From Commensalibacter nepenthis (GTDB lineage Bacteria; Pseudomonadota; Alphaproteobacteria; Acetobacterales; Acetobacteraceae): DNA of 64,000 nucleotides. Position numbers and translations under genes: made by a program. A model generated the notes under the pieces. The model ran no database searches, had not been told where the DNA came from, and saw only the letters and a program-made list of their open reading frames with translations. This document shows, piece by piece, positions 54,860-64,000 of the stretch. The stretch covers positions 1 through 64,000 of the forward strand of contig NZ_JASBAN010000001.1 in assembly GCF_029953305.1 (NCBI RefSeq), read 5' to 3'. Position 1 is the first letter of the stretch. The number at the start of each line of letters is the position of its first letter.

Positions 54860-56202
54860 GATCGTAACACCGCAAATAACTCAAGTTTTACATCAGGAAT
54901 AGTGCCAGGAACATAAAAAATACAAAGCCCAGCATCTAACATTGCCCGAGCAGCACTATTATCTAAATCAATTGAAAAATATTGATTTTCTAAACGCAAA
55001 GGAATAGCAGCAGGAACATGCCTTAACGCAGTAATCGGCACACCATTTACTGCAACATTCACAATATTATTAACATCATCTGGAGCACCAACTTTACAAA
55101 CCAAAGGAAATTGTGTTTGTAAAATGCTAGGTGCAAGAGATGATCTAACAGAAAGGTAAAAATCAACATTTTCTCTTAAACGAGGATCATGAAGATTTCC
55201 CTTCCAGAAATTATTATTTGTTTTTTCAAGGTCAATAACAATAACTCTTGAAGGCAAGCTTGCCTCTAGTAAATCGCTAATTAAACGCATTAAAGGTGGA
55301 AAAACCTCATGTAATTTATCATGCTGATATCGAGGAATAGAGTTAATATCATGTTCAAGAGAAAACGTCAGAAGTGATCCCGCAAGCCTAGTTAACTCAC
55401 GATAAATAATCTCTGGATGAATGTTTGGAAAAGACCCAAAGAAACTTAAAATAGGCTCATAGCTATTTAAGGCATTTAATAACCAAAATAAAGAAACATC
55501 CGCAACGGCAAAATCTGCCATACGCTGATTATTTTCCCTACGCATTCCCATTAAACGTGCCCTTTTAGCACGCAATTGAATTGTTAAGATTTCCAGTTGT
55601 TCTATTAGTGTAGGCTGTGCTGAAAAAGATAATAACGGAGGAATAAATCGCTCATCAAGTATCCAAGACTGACCATCACGAACCAAGCGCGCTACAGGAT
55701 AAGTAAGATACTCATCATTTGTATCGATATTAAACCTAAAGGTTAATGAGTATCGTTCAACAGCTACAGACTCTTGCTCGCTTCCAAAAATATCTTGAAC
55801 AGATACCCATTCTTGTTGATAGCGCACAGGACGTTGAATGACTTCATCTTCTTTACTATAATTACCACCATTAGCATGCTCAAGTGGAAGTGCTAGTAAA
55901 ACATCAACTTGTTGCAAATCAATCGGTAATACTTTATCCAAATCGCAAGCAGGAGGAAGACTATCCGCACGATCTGTATCGATAAAGCACCCATCCTGCA
56001 TTCGCGCGCGCAGATGTTGAACCTTTAAACGATTTACTCGCAAAGCGTCTTTATCAAATTCTATTTGATGAACACCCCAAGGATGAACACAACCAATATG
56101 CGCAATGCAATTATTGGTTAATGCTTCCCATCGAGCTTGTTGTTGGAATTGTTGAGGAGACAAAAAAGCCCCCTCAACCCATAACGGTCTTGAAATTTTC
56201 AT
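54856..56202 (-). CDS. tssK: T6SS baseplate protein TssK
   Basis: TssK connects the baseplate to the membrane complex as trimers. The 448-residue length and the start RPLWVEGAFLSPQQFQQQ (LWxEGxFLxPQHFQ in the family) are typical; the common HFQ is QFQ here. It lies 14 bases after tssC and overlaps tssL. Confidence 0.95.
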   Translation of the reverse strand: MKISRPLWVEGAFLSPQQFQQQARWEALTNNCIAHIGCVHPWGVHQIEFDKDALRVNRLKVQHLRARMQDGCFIDTDRADSLPPACDLDKVLPIDLQQVDVLLALPLEHANGGNYSKEDEVIQRPVRYQQEWVSVQDIFGSEQESVAVERYSLTFRFNIDTNDEYLTYPVARLVRDGQSWILDERFIPPLLSFSAQPTLIEQLEILTIQLRAKRARLMGMRRENNQRMADFAVADVSLFWLLNALNSYEPILSFFGSFPNIHPEIIYRELTRLAGSLLTFSLEHDINSIPRYQHDKLHEVFPPLMRLISDLLEASLPSRVIVIDLEKTNNNFWKGNLHDPRLRENVDFYLSVRSSLAPSILQTQFPLVCKVGAPDDVNNIVNVAVNGVPITALRHVPAAIPLRLENQYFSIDLDNSAARAMLDAGLCIFYVPGTIPDVKLELFAVLRS

Positions 56203-56216
56203 AAAAGATTAAACGT

Positions 56217-57764
56217 TTATTGTTTTGCTTTTGGCATTTGAGATACTAAAGAAAGATTAATATTCATGCCTTCCACTTGGAAATGAGGAACAGCATATAA
56301 CTTAACCTTAAAGAACCCTGGATTATCTTCTATATCCTCTACAATCACTTTGGCTTCACGCAAAGGATGAGATGCTTGTAGATCATCCGTAGGATCAGTC
56401 ATCTCAGTAACCAAGGTATTTATCCATCTGTTCAACTCTAACTCTAACAAACGTCTGTCTTTGGTCATCCCAATATTTTCACGTTGTAATATTTTTAAAT
56501 AATGGGCAATACGGGAGAGCAAGAATATATAAGGGAGACGAGAGTTAATGCGACTATTTGCTGTTGCTTCTTTTGTATCATATAAAGCTGGCTTTTGAGT
56601 TGAATTCGCTGAGAAGAAACAAGCATAGTCACGGTTCTTATAATAAGAAAGCGGAATAAATCCAAGATTGGCAAATTCAAACTCTCTTGTTTCAGGAATC
56701 ATAACTTCTGAAGGGATTTTAACCTGACTTCCTGTACCAAGATCATATAGATGAATAGGAAGATCTGTTACAGCACCACCAGCTTGTGGACCACGAATTT
56801 GTACGCACCAACCATTTCTTACAAAACTTTTCATCATATTTGCTGCAAAAGCATAAGAAGCATTTGTCCACAAATAACGATTATGATCCGGTCCCTTTAC
56901 CTCTTCAACATAGTTAAAACTACGAACAGGAACTGTATCTGGACCATAAGGTAGGCGTGCTAGTACTCTTGGCATCGTTAAGCCAATATAACGAGAATCA
57001 TCCGTATTTCTAAAAGCTTTCCATTTAATATATTCAGCACGATCAAAATAATTGCCAATATCTTTAATGGCAGCAACTTCTTCCATTGTTTCTTTGCCAA
57101 AAAAAGCTGGTCCTGTAGAAGCAATAAAAGGCATATGAGAGGCTGCGGCCACTTTAGAGATATTTTTTAATAAAGCAATACTTTGTGGAGAACGATCGAA
57201 TTCATAGTTTGCAATAGTTGCTGCAATGGGTTCTCCACCTGGGGTATCATATTCTTGGATATAAGTATGATAATAAAATCCACTTTGAATAATTTCTGGA
57301 GCATCTTCAAAATCTCTACGCAGATCTTCCATAGAAACATCTAGTAGCTCAAGTTTAACATTTTGACGAAAATCTGTTTGATCAACCAAAGATTTTAAAC
57401 CGCGCCATGTCGATTCAACTTTTTGAAATTCTTCATGATGCATAATTGCATCAAGTTGTTTACTTAATTGTTGATCAATAGCACTAATATGATGATCAAG
57501 AAGTGTTTTGTCCAAACGATCCACTTTCTCAGAAGATTGTTTTAACAATTTCATAAATACACTAACTGCTGCTGTTACACGTTCATCAGCACTAACGTCA
57601 GCAAGAACATCAGTGTTTTCAAAAGCATCAATTTCTTTTAGATGATCAACAGGTTTTAAATTAATTTTTTCAAATAATGTTTCATAAACACTACTAGCAG
57701 TAATTCCATCCTCTACTTTTGTTACAGAGGTGCCTTGAGTTTTTTTTGAAGCAATTTCTGACAT
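56217..57764 (-). CDS. tssC: T6SS sheath protein TssC (VipB)
   Basis: TssC is the large sheath subunit that assembles with TssB around the Hcp tube. The 515-residue protein has the family segments ESTWRGLKSLVDQTDF near 119 and the C-terminal domain with LNRWINTLV. Length is normal. It lies 24 bases downstream of tssB, the usual pair. Confidence 0.96.
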   Translation of the reverse strand: MSEIASKKTQGTSVTKVEDGITASSVYETLFEKINLKPVDHLKEIDAFENTDVLADVSADERVTAAVSVFMKLLKQSSEKVDRLDKTLLDHHISAIDQQLSKQLDAIMHHEEFQKVESTWRGLKSLVDQTDFRQNVKLELLDVSMEDLRRDFEDAPEIIQSGFYYHTYIQEYDTPGGEPIAATIANYEFDRSPQSIALLKNISKVAAASHMPFIASTGPAFFGKETMEEVAAIKDIGNYFDRAEYIKWKAFRNTDDSRYIGLTMPRVLARLPYGPDTVPVRSFNYVEEVKGPDHNRYLWTNASYAFAANMMKSFVRNGWCVQIRGPQAGGAVTDLPIHLYDLGTGSQVKIPSEVMIPETREFEFANLGFIPLSYYKNRDYACFFSANSTQKPALYDTKEATANSRINSRLPYIFLLSRIAHYLKILQRENIGMTKDRRLLELELNRWINTLVTEMTDPTDDLQASHPLREAKVIVEDIEDNPGFFKVKLYAVPHFQVEGMNINLSLVSQMPKAKQ

Positions 57765-57788
57765 AATTCTTTATTTCCACTTATGAGA

Positions 57789-58286
57789 TTAAATTTTTTC
57801 GGGAGCTAGCTCTGATAATTCAGCTCTAAGTTTGTCACTTAAAGATTCATCTTTAAGAATATTTTCCAACTCACGGCGGAACTTTGCATTATCAAGCAAA
57901 TTAGACTTCAAGTCACGAAGTAGGTTACGCATAGAAAGAAGAGCTCTTAATTGGGGAACTTGACGTGCTATTTGCTCAGGCTCAAAATCCTTCAAAGATT
58001 TAAAATCTAAACGAATATTTTCTTCACTGTTATCACCAGCAAGCGTATTTTCAACGGTCATATTCACTTTTGGATTAAAATCCGCAAGAACATTATCGAA
58101 ATTATTTTTATTAATAGAAACTTTTTCTCTTTCTGATAAGGGTCTGTGTTCTTGACCATTACTATAATCTGCCATTGAGATTAATTTTAACGGCAATTCT
58201 ACTAACTTTTGCGCTCCCCCCGTATGTAAATCTAATTTAATGTTAATACGTGCTGGAGGCACTTCTTTTTGAAAACTATCTGACAT
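57789..58286 (-). CDS. tssB: T6SS sheath protein TssB (VipA)
   Basis: TssB is the small sheath subunit, bound by ClpV after contraction. The 165-residue protein starts with the typical SFQKEVPPARINIKLDL and has the region ELPLKLISMADYSNG, in its core LPLKLISMADY. First gene of the minus-strand operon, with the promoter expected in the 150-base gap to tssM. Confidence 0.96.
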   Translation of the reverse strand: MSDSFQKEVPPARINIKLDLHTGGAQKLVELPLKLISMADYSNGQEHRPLSEREKVSINKNNFDNVLADFNPKVNMTVENTLAGDNSEENIRLDFKSLKDFEPEQIARQVPQLRALLSMRNLLRDLKSNLLDNAKFRRELENILKDESLSDKLRAELSELAPEKI

Positions 58287-58436
58287 ATAAACCCCTCACA
58301 TTCGACGATATCAAAAATAACAAACATAAAATTAATTATTTTTATATCATAAAGTAATAATATTGATATAAGAATTATACTTACACCAATAAAATGATTC
58401 TTTCAAAACAAAAATATCTTAAATTTGAGTAATCTA

Positions 58437-61400
58437 ATGGATAAAAATAACAAAAAATCTTTTAATTATAAATGGTTATTAGTTTTACCTATTGTATTAT
58501 GTATTCTTTTTTTATGTTTTTATTATTCCTTTTCAGAAGTTGAAATTCAAAAACAGTTTTTTTCTTTATTTATTATTAAAATATATAATGTTTTATTATT
58601 AATATTAATAAGTATTTTAATTTTAATTAATTTTTATTTTTTTATAAAATATAGAAAAAAAAATATTCTATTAAGACCAAAACAAAATTCAAAAAATAAT
58701 AAATCAAACGAATATATAAAAAGTATTTATATACATATTCAAAAATACTTAAAAGATAAATATGGATTATTATGGAAATACAAAACAAAAATTATTATTA
58801 TTTTTGGAGAAAAAGAAAGTATTTATAATTTATCCTCTGACTTTATCCAAAATTTATGGAAAGAAGATAAAAAAGTAATTTTTTTATGGTTAGATAATGA
58901 AAGTGAAACATTTCCACACGAAGATGTGATTGAATTCTGTAAGTTACGAGGGCGACCTATTGATGGAATTATTTTTATAACATCAAATCATTATTTATCT
59001 AACACCATCTCTGTGCAAAAAATTTCTGTTGATATTCATCAACTCTATCAAGAATTGAAGGTTAAAATTCCTTTTTATATGTGGATGGTTAATAAGGAAA
59101 ACAATGATAACGAAAAGGTTTTTTCTCAACCCATTTATTGTGCATTATCAGATCATAATTCTATAAATATCTTACAGGAATCATTATCTTCTTTTATCCC
59201 TCCTCTGATTTCTGCTGGGATAACACCTTTAACTGAGAATCATAAAAACACTTATTTACTTCAGCTGGCATCTAACTTGCTAAATGGCGGAAAAGAGCAA
59301 TTAGCAAATAATTTAAAACCATTTATTGGTGGGAAAACACCTATCTATTTAATGGGTTTAATGTTTTCTCAAAAATTAAATATAAAATCTACTTATAAAA
59401 AAAATTGGTTTCAACACTCTAATTGGGAAGCCGTTGCAAATAATTTAAACTACATCTATCCCAAACGTATTAGCATGTCTCATGCTGAAAAATTCCAACT
59501 TGGATGTATAGGATTAATCTTAATATGGGGAGTAGGAAGTGTTGTTTCTTATTTTGTAAATAAGAATTCAATCGTTCACAATTCACAATTGGCTTATCAA
59601 GCAATTAACGAGCGCTTACCAACTGCACAAGGTTTATTAATACAAAAACAATTACAACAAGAAATAACTCATAAACAATTGCTTATTAAACAAGGATCTC
59701 CTTGGTATAGTCGTTTTGGATTAAATAAAAATACACAACAATTAACGGCATTATGGCCTTATTATAAACAGGCCAATCTGAGGTTAATGCAAAACCAAAT
59801 TATTACTTTACTCAATAAAAAACTTACTTTTTTTACTGAAAATAGTAAAAACTCTGCAAATAACTTACAAACAAAAGAAGCATATGCTCTATTAAAAGCC
59901 TATTTGATGATGGCAAAATCAGAAAAGATGGATGCAGGATTTTTTGAAGAAGTTATTTTTCGACATTGGCAAGAACGTTCTAATGTAACTCAAGGAATCT
60001 GGGAGAATACAGCTCCTTCTTTATTAATTTTTTATGCGCAAAACCTTCCTAATCATCCTGATTGGAAAATTAACCCTAATATGATGTTGGTTGAAAATAC
60101 TAGAAAAATACTGTTACATCAAATTGGAAATCATAAAGTCGAAGAAATCCTATATAATGATATCATAGGAACAGCATCACCTCATTTTGCAAAAGTAGAA
60201 TTAAAAAATATTGTTAACAATACAGATGTAAATCAAGTTTTTTTTACAAAAGAAACTATTCCAGGTGTGTATACACGCAAAGCATGGGAAAATGAAATTA
60301 AAACAGCTATTGATCAAGCTATTGAAGCACCAAGACAAAATGTTGATTGGGTTTTAAGTGATAATCCAGAAACGACCAATGATCCCAATGACAATAAAGC
60401 ACTTAAACAATTATTAACTGATCATTATTTTAATGATTTTCAGAAAAAATGGGCTATATTTCTAAACAGCATACAATGGCGTCAAAGCCAATCCATCGAA
60501 GATACAATAAAGCAATTAACTTTATTATCTGATGTAAAACGCTCTCCTCTTATCGCATTAATTAATACAATTAACTATGAAGGCAAAACAGGAAAACAAA
60601 CAGAAGATATTCCTGGATCTCTAGTCCGTTCAACACGTAAATTGTTTTGGAATGATAAAGATGATGCTATCAACCAAAAAGAAACGGTTTCTTATCCTAT
60701 GGACGATACTTTTGGATCTCTATTTGCAATTATAGAGGGAAAAGCAGGAGGAGATGGCACAACAAATATTAATATTCAATCATTTTTAACCAAGGTAACA
60801 TTACTTCGATTAAAATTGCAACAAATTGCTAAAATTAATAACCCAAGAGCCGTTAATAACATGGTTTTTCAAGAAAAAGATGAACAATTAGCAGAAAGCA
60901 GTCAATATAGCCAGTTAATGGCTGCTTTTATAGGGGATTCGTTGGGAGGATTAGGAAATACTCTATTTGTAAAACCCATAGAGCAAATTAAACAATCCGT
61001 AACCCAGCCAGCTTCTCAAAATATGAATAATGCTTGGCAAAAAAATATTGCAGATGAATGGAATAAAGCCTTTTCCAAAAAATATCCTTTTGATCCTCAA
61101 TCTAAAAATGATGTTTCTTTTGATTTGTTAGGACAATATCTGCGCCCAAATACAGGGCGTTTAGATCAATTCATTCAATCTCAACTTGGGCATCTGATGC
61201 ATAAAGAAGGAAATATATGGGTCGTTGATCCTATGGCATCTGATGGTTTGGTTTTTAATCCTCAGTTTTTACAAGCTATTAATCAACTAAATGAACTATC
61301 AGAAGCTTTGTTTATTAGCCCAGATATGCGTTTTCATTTTGAAATTCAAGCTGTTCCATCCCCAAAAATTATTCGAAGTGAGTTTTCAATTGATAACCAA

Positions 61401-61730
61401 AAAGTTATTTATTTTAATCAAGCAGATGAATGGCAATTAGTAGATTGGCCCGGAGATGATGAGGTTCGTGGTGCTTCTCTTGCGGTTATGGATTATTCAT
61501 CAAAATTAAAAAATTTAGCAGAATATGATGATAAATTAGGAATTATCCGCTTACTTGATAAAGCAAAAATTAAACAGCTTGATAGTAATATCTTTCAATT
61601 AACGTGGAAAATACCTCGTTCTAAACAAACCATAACATATCTATTAAGAAATGATAATGGAAAAGGAATATTAACATTTCTAGACCTAAAGAGCTTCCAA
61701 TTTCCACAACAAATTTTTGAAGAGCAGTAA
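58437..61730 (+). CDS. tssM: T6SS membrane protein TssM (IcmF)
   Basis: TssM spans both the inner membrane and the periplasm and links TssL to the outer-membrane lipoprotein TssJ. The protein of about 1097 residues has two N-terminal transmembrane helices (about 12-35 and 45-65), a cytoplasmic domain, a third helix near 355-375 (CIGLILIWGVGS) and a long periplasmic part. The Walker A region is degenerate (FGEKESIYN, no GKT/S), as in several families that do without ATP binding. The frame could start with TTG at 58425, but the ATG at 58437 is preferred; neither has a good ribosome site. It diverges from tssB. Confidence 0.92.
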   Translation: MDKNNKKSFNYKWLLVLPIVLCILFLCFYYSFSEVEIQKQFFSLFIIKIYNVLLLILISILILINFYFFIKYRKKNILLRPKQNSKNNKSNEYIKSIYIHIQKYLKDKYGLLWKYKTKIIIIFGEKESIYNLSSDFIQNLWKEDKKVIFLWLDNESETFPHEDVIEFCKLRGRPIDGIIFITSNHYLSNTISVQKISVDIHQLYQELKVKIPFYMWMVNKENNDNEKVFSQPIYCALSDHNSINILQESLSSFIPPLISAGITPLTENHKNTYLLQLASNLLNGGKEQLANNLKPFIGGKTPIYLMGLMFSQKLNIKSTYKKNWFQHSNWEAVANNLNYIYPKRISMSHAEKFQLGCIGLILIWGVGSVVSYFVNKNSIVHNSQLAYQAINERLPTAQGLLIQKQLQQEITHKQLLIKQGSPWYSRFGLNKNTQQLTALWPYYKQANLRLMQNQIITLLNKKLTFFTENSKNSANNLQTKEAYALLKAYLMMAKSEKMDAGFFEEVIFRHWQERSNVTQGIWENTAPSLLIFYAQNLPNHPDWKINPNMMLVENTRKILLHQIGNHKVEEILYNDIIGTASPHFAKVELKNIVNNTDVNQVFFTKETIPGVYTRKAWENEIKTAIDQAIEAPRQNVDWVLSDNPETTNDPNDNKALKQLLTDHYFNDFQKKWAIFLNSIQWRQSQSIEDTIKQLTLLSDVKRSPLIALINTINYEGKTGKQTEDIPGSLVRSTRKLFWNDKDDAINQKETVSYPMDDTFGSLFAIIEGKAGGDGTTNINIQSFLTKVTLLRLKLQQIAKINNPRAVNNMVFQEKDEQLAESSQYSQLMAAFIGDSLGGLGNTLFVKPIEQIKQSVTQPASQNMNNAWQKNIADEWNKAFSKKYPFDPQSKNDVSFDLLGQYLRPNTGRLDQFIQSQLGHLMHKEGNIWVVDPMASDGLVFNPQFLQAINQLNELSEALFISPDMRFHFEIQAVPSPKIIRSEFSIDNQKVIYFNQADEWQLVDWPGDDEVRGASLAVMDYSSKLKNLAEYDDKLGIIRLLDKAKIKQLDSNIFQLTWKIPRSKQTITYLLRNDNGKGILTFLDLKSFQFPQQIFEEQ

Positions 61731-61732
61731 TA

Positions 61733-63334
61733 ATGATGCTTAAAAAACTAATTACAGGTTGCTTTCAACAAGAAGATGCCATCTCTCAAGCTCGCAAAGC
61801 ATCTATAAAGTGGCAAGATTGGATATTACCAATTCCTGGTGTCAGTAAAGTAGGAAACGATCCAACATATGAAGATGACTTTCAATATATGCGTGATGAA
61901 ATCAGCAAAATAACGGATACCAATACTCAAAATATTTTAATTTACGCAGAAGAACTCTTAAAAAATCATTGTAAAGATGTTCGTGTCATCACTTATTATA
62001 TTTGGGCGCGTTTACATCAAGACGGTGAAAGTGGTTTTGCTGATGGATTATTATTATTAGCAACATTAGTGCATGAATATGGTGAAGAGCTACTCCCAAC
62101 TAGGACAATCACGCGTAAACTAGCCTTTGAATGGCTTTGTGGTGTAAAAATACAAAATAGCCTATCTCTTTATCCAGAGGTTGAAAAAAATAATTTTAAA
62201 AATATTATTGCTGCATTAGCATGGTTACAGTCACAATTTGAAAGTTGGTCAGAAGAAAATCGTCCAAACCTCAATGGGTTAATTACTATTTTAGAAAATA
62301 GATTAGAAAGCTCTGGTGGAATTAATACAATTATTCCTCAAAATAGCACGGCTTCTTCTATATCTTCACCACAAGAAAAAAATAATTCTGAACAAAAATT
62401 TTCTGTTATTACCATTAAATCTGGTAGAGAGCTTTTAGAACAATCTCGCTTATTATCCTCTTACTTACACGAACAACCACAAGGATGGCTTTCCTCTGCC
62501 AGATTAATGCGTTGTATTCGATGGGATACAGTACATCAACTGCCATCACATGATGGTGGAAAAAAAACCAGACTTACTCCACCTCGAAGCGAGTTAAAAA
62601 ATGCTTTAAAACGTTTATATATACAACAAAAATGGATAGAACTTCTAGAGCAAGCTGAAAACATGTTTATGGAAGGCGTTAACCATTTTTGGCTTGATAT
62701 ACAATGGTATGTTTATCAAGCTTTAAATAAATCTGACAATGAATATACAGAATGGGCAAAAATTATCAAAAACGATCTACAGATGCTATTAGATCGCTTA
62801 CCTGGATTGCATGACCTAACATATGATGATGGTACTCCTTTTGCAGACGAGGTTACTCACCCTTGGATTGAGCAAAATGTTCTTTTAACTGAAACCAATT
62901 TCTTTGCCGATAAAACAAACTCATCTTTTCATGATCAAAATAGTATTTTAGATATGGAAAGTGAAGCGCTGACCATGATTGATAAAGAAGGGGAAGAGGC
63001 AACCTTAACATGGTTAATGCAATTGCCTGGTATTGATTCAACCAAAAGTCGTTGGCTACAAAGGCTTTTAATGGCACGTATCACTGAACAATGTGGAAAA
63101 ATAGATATGGCTGTTCATTTACTAAAAGAGCTAGAAAAAGATGCAGAACCCTTTCAATTACAATTATGGGAGCCTGAATTAATGTTTGAAGTTAAAGCAC
63201 GCCTCTTAAAGTTATTACGTATGAAAGCACAACGTAACGAAAGCGATAAAATTCGTTTATTAGAAAAAATGGAACAGCTGCTATCTGATCTAGTATCAAT
63301 AGATCCTTCTCGAGCCTTTATATTATTTAATTAA
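61733..63334 (+). CDS. tssA: T6SS protein TssA
   Basis: TssA coordinates assembly of the tube and sheath from the baseplate. The 533-residue protein has the ImpA-type N-terminal domain and the C-terminal helical region with DLPxLHDLTYxDGTPFA-like text (here LPGLHDLTYDDGTPFAD). It starts 2 bases after the tssM stop, so the two are tightly coupled. Confidence 0.88.
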   Translation: MMLKKLITGCFQQEDAISQARKASIKWQDWILPIPGVSKVGNDPTYEDDFQYMRDEISKITDTNTQNILIYAEELLKNHCKDVRVITYYIWARLHQDGESGFADGLLLLATLVHEYGEELLPTRTITRKLAFEWLCGVKIQNSLSLYPEVEKNNFKNIIAALAWLQSQFESWSEENRPNLNGLITILENRLESSGGINTIIPQNSTASSISSPQEKNNSEQKFSVITIKSGRELLEQSRLLSSYLHEQPQGWLSSARLMRCIRWDTVHQLPSHDGGKKTRLTPPRSELKNALKRLYIQQKWIELLEQAENMFMEGVNHFWLDIQWYVYQALNKSDNEYTEWAKIIKNDLQMLLDRLPGLHDLTYDDGTPFADEVTHPWIEQNVLLTETNFFADKTNSSFHDQNSILDMESEALTMIDKEGEEATLTWLMQLPGIDSTKSRWLQRLLMARITEQCGKIDMAVHLLKELEKDAEPFQLQLWEPELMFEVKARLLKLLRMKAQRNESDKIRLLEKMEQLLSDLVSIDPSRAFILFN

Positions 63335-63352
63335 AAAAAATAGGAAAAAATA

Positions 63353-64000
63353 ATGGCTCATGACGATTTAATATTACGCTACTATGAAGCAGAAATGATG
63401 TATTTACGCGAGGCTGGAAAAGAGTTTGCGCAAGCTCATCCAGATCGTGCTGCACTACTAAATTTAGATAAAGTTAGCGACAGAGATCCGTATGTAGAAC
63501 GTTTGTTTGAAGGTTTTTCCTTTTTAATGGGAAAAATGCGCCAAAAGCTAGATGATGATTTACCCGAATTAACTGAAGGTTTGGTCAGTTTATTATGGCC
63601 ACACTATTTACGTACTATTCCCTCTTTGGCAGTAGTTGAATTAACCCCAAACTATCATAAACTAAAAGAACCAGAAATTTTATCTAAAGAGTTTGAAATT
63701 ATTTCACAACCTATTGGTTCTAAAAAAACAAAGTGTCGTTATAGATCTACTAGAGATGTAGAGCTGCTACCTTTAAAATTAAGTAATGCTCAATTATTAC
63801 ATGAACCAGATGGTCGTTCAATCATTAGAATTCGATTTAATTGTGGTGATTTGGCTGAATGGGGCGATATTCATATTCACTCTTTACCAATTTATCTTAA
63901 TGCTGATTCCCCGATTAGCTCTGCCTTGCATCTTTATCTAACACGATATGTTCAACATAGTTTTATCCGTTATTCAAATGCTTTTAATTCAGATCGACGA
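63353..64000 (+). CDS. tssF: T6SS baseplate protein TssF, cut by the window end
   Basis: TssF (VasA family) is a baseplate wedge protein. The 216 codons seen start MAHDDLILRYYEAEMMYLRE and include the typical early segment DPYVERLFEGFSFLMGKMRQ and the later SLLWPHYLRTIPSLAVV. The gene is open at the right edge and the family length is about 600 residues. It starts 18 bases after tssA; tssG and the remaining tss genes probably follow outside the window. Confidence 0.93.
   Translation, partial: MAHDDLILRYYEAEMMYLREAGKEFAQAHPDRAALLNLDKVSDRDPYVERLFEGFSFLMGKMRQKLDDDLPELTEGLVSLLWPHYLRTIPSLAVVELTPNYHKLKEPEILSKEFEIISQPIGSKKTKCRYRSTRDVELLPLKLSNAQLLHEPDGRSIIRIRFNCGDLAEWGDIHIHSLPIYLNADSPISSALHLYLTRYVQHSFIRYSNAFNSDRR

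Overview
The window looks like the start of the chromosome of an AT-rich alphaproteobacterium, most likely an Acetobacteraceae symbiont of the Commensalibacter type. This is inferred from the dnaA-dnaN-recF-gyrB order at base 1, the low GC content, and a T6SS layout with a separate OmpA-type protein; no 16S rRNA or tRNA gene is present to confirm it. The name is a guess, the class is fairly safe.

1-25.6 kb is core genome: the replication block (dnaA, dnaN, recF, gyrB), nrdR-nusB-thiL, surE, a lone mlaD followed by a decayed small gene, uppP, a sugar porter, a four-gene heme uptake operon (hmuSTUV order of transcription) bracketed by two paralogous serine-type permeases, a GH1 beta-glucosidase, glmU-glmS and gph.

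25.7-36.9 kb is a rearranged surface-toxin region between two inverted 880-bp IS6-family elements. Read on the minus strand it is a row of broken modules. Each module is a C-terminal piece of a filamentous-haemagglutinin/CdiA-like protein followed by a lipoprotein gene, or in one case by a barnase-like toxin tip and a barstar-like immunity gene. Two of the lipoprotein genes are switched off by mononucleotide tracts (9 G and 10 C on the coding strand), so they look like phase-variable loci. There is no TpsB transporter and no TPS secretion domain in the window.

36.9-46.7 kb looks like a captured piece of a conjugative plasmid or ICE: a truncated possible relaxase tail, two ParE/RelE-type toxin-antitoxin pairs, VapD, a broken DNA methyltransferase, a duplicated cassette (unknown protein, VbhA-like antitoxin, Fic toxin), several small unknown proteins, and a serine resolvase with a three-part res-like site. 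The most unusual signal of the window is here: six large, related, three-segment hairpins (about 105-157 bases), each 12-48 bases upstream of the start codon of a minus-strand gene or operon. Stem sequences differ between copies while pairing is kept. Their position, orientation and promoter-like elements suggest Frpo-like single-stranded-DNA promoters of a plasmid leading region, or an undescribed structured 5' leader family. Three copies of a 14-bp perfect palindrome and two copies of another hairpin with a conserved loop also occur only in this island.

46.8-64 kb is a type VI secretion locus: a PAAR protein with a zinc-metallopeptidase motif and a possible immunity partner, then tssH, hcp, an OmpA-domain protein, tssL, tssK, tssC and tssB on the minus strand, and tssM, tssA and tssF (cut by the window end) on the plus strand.
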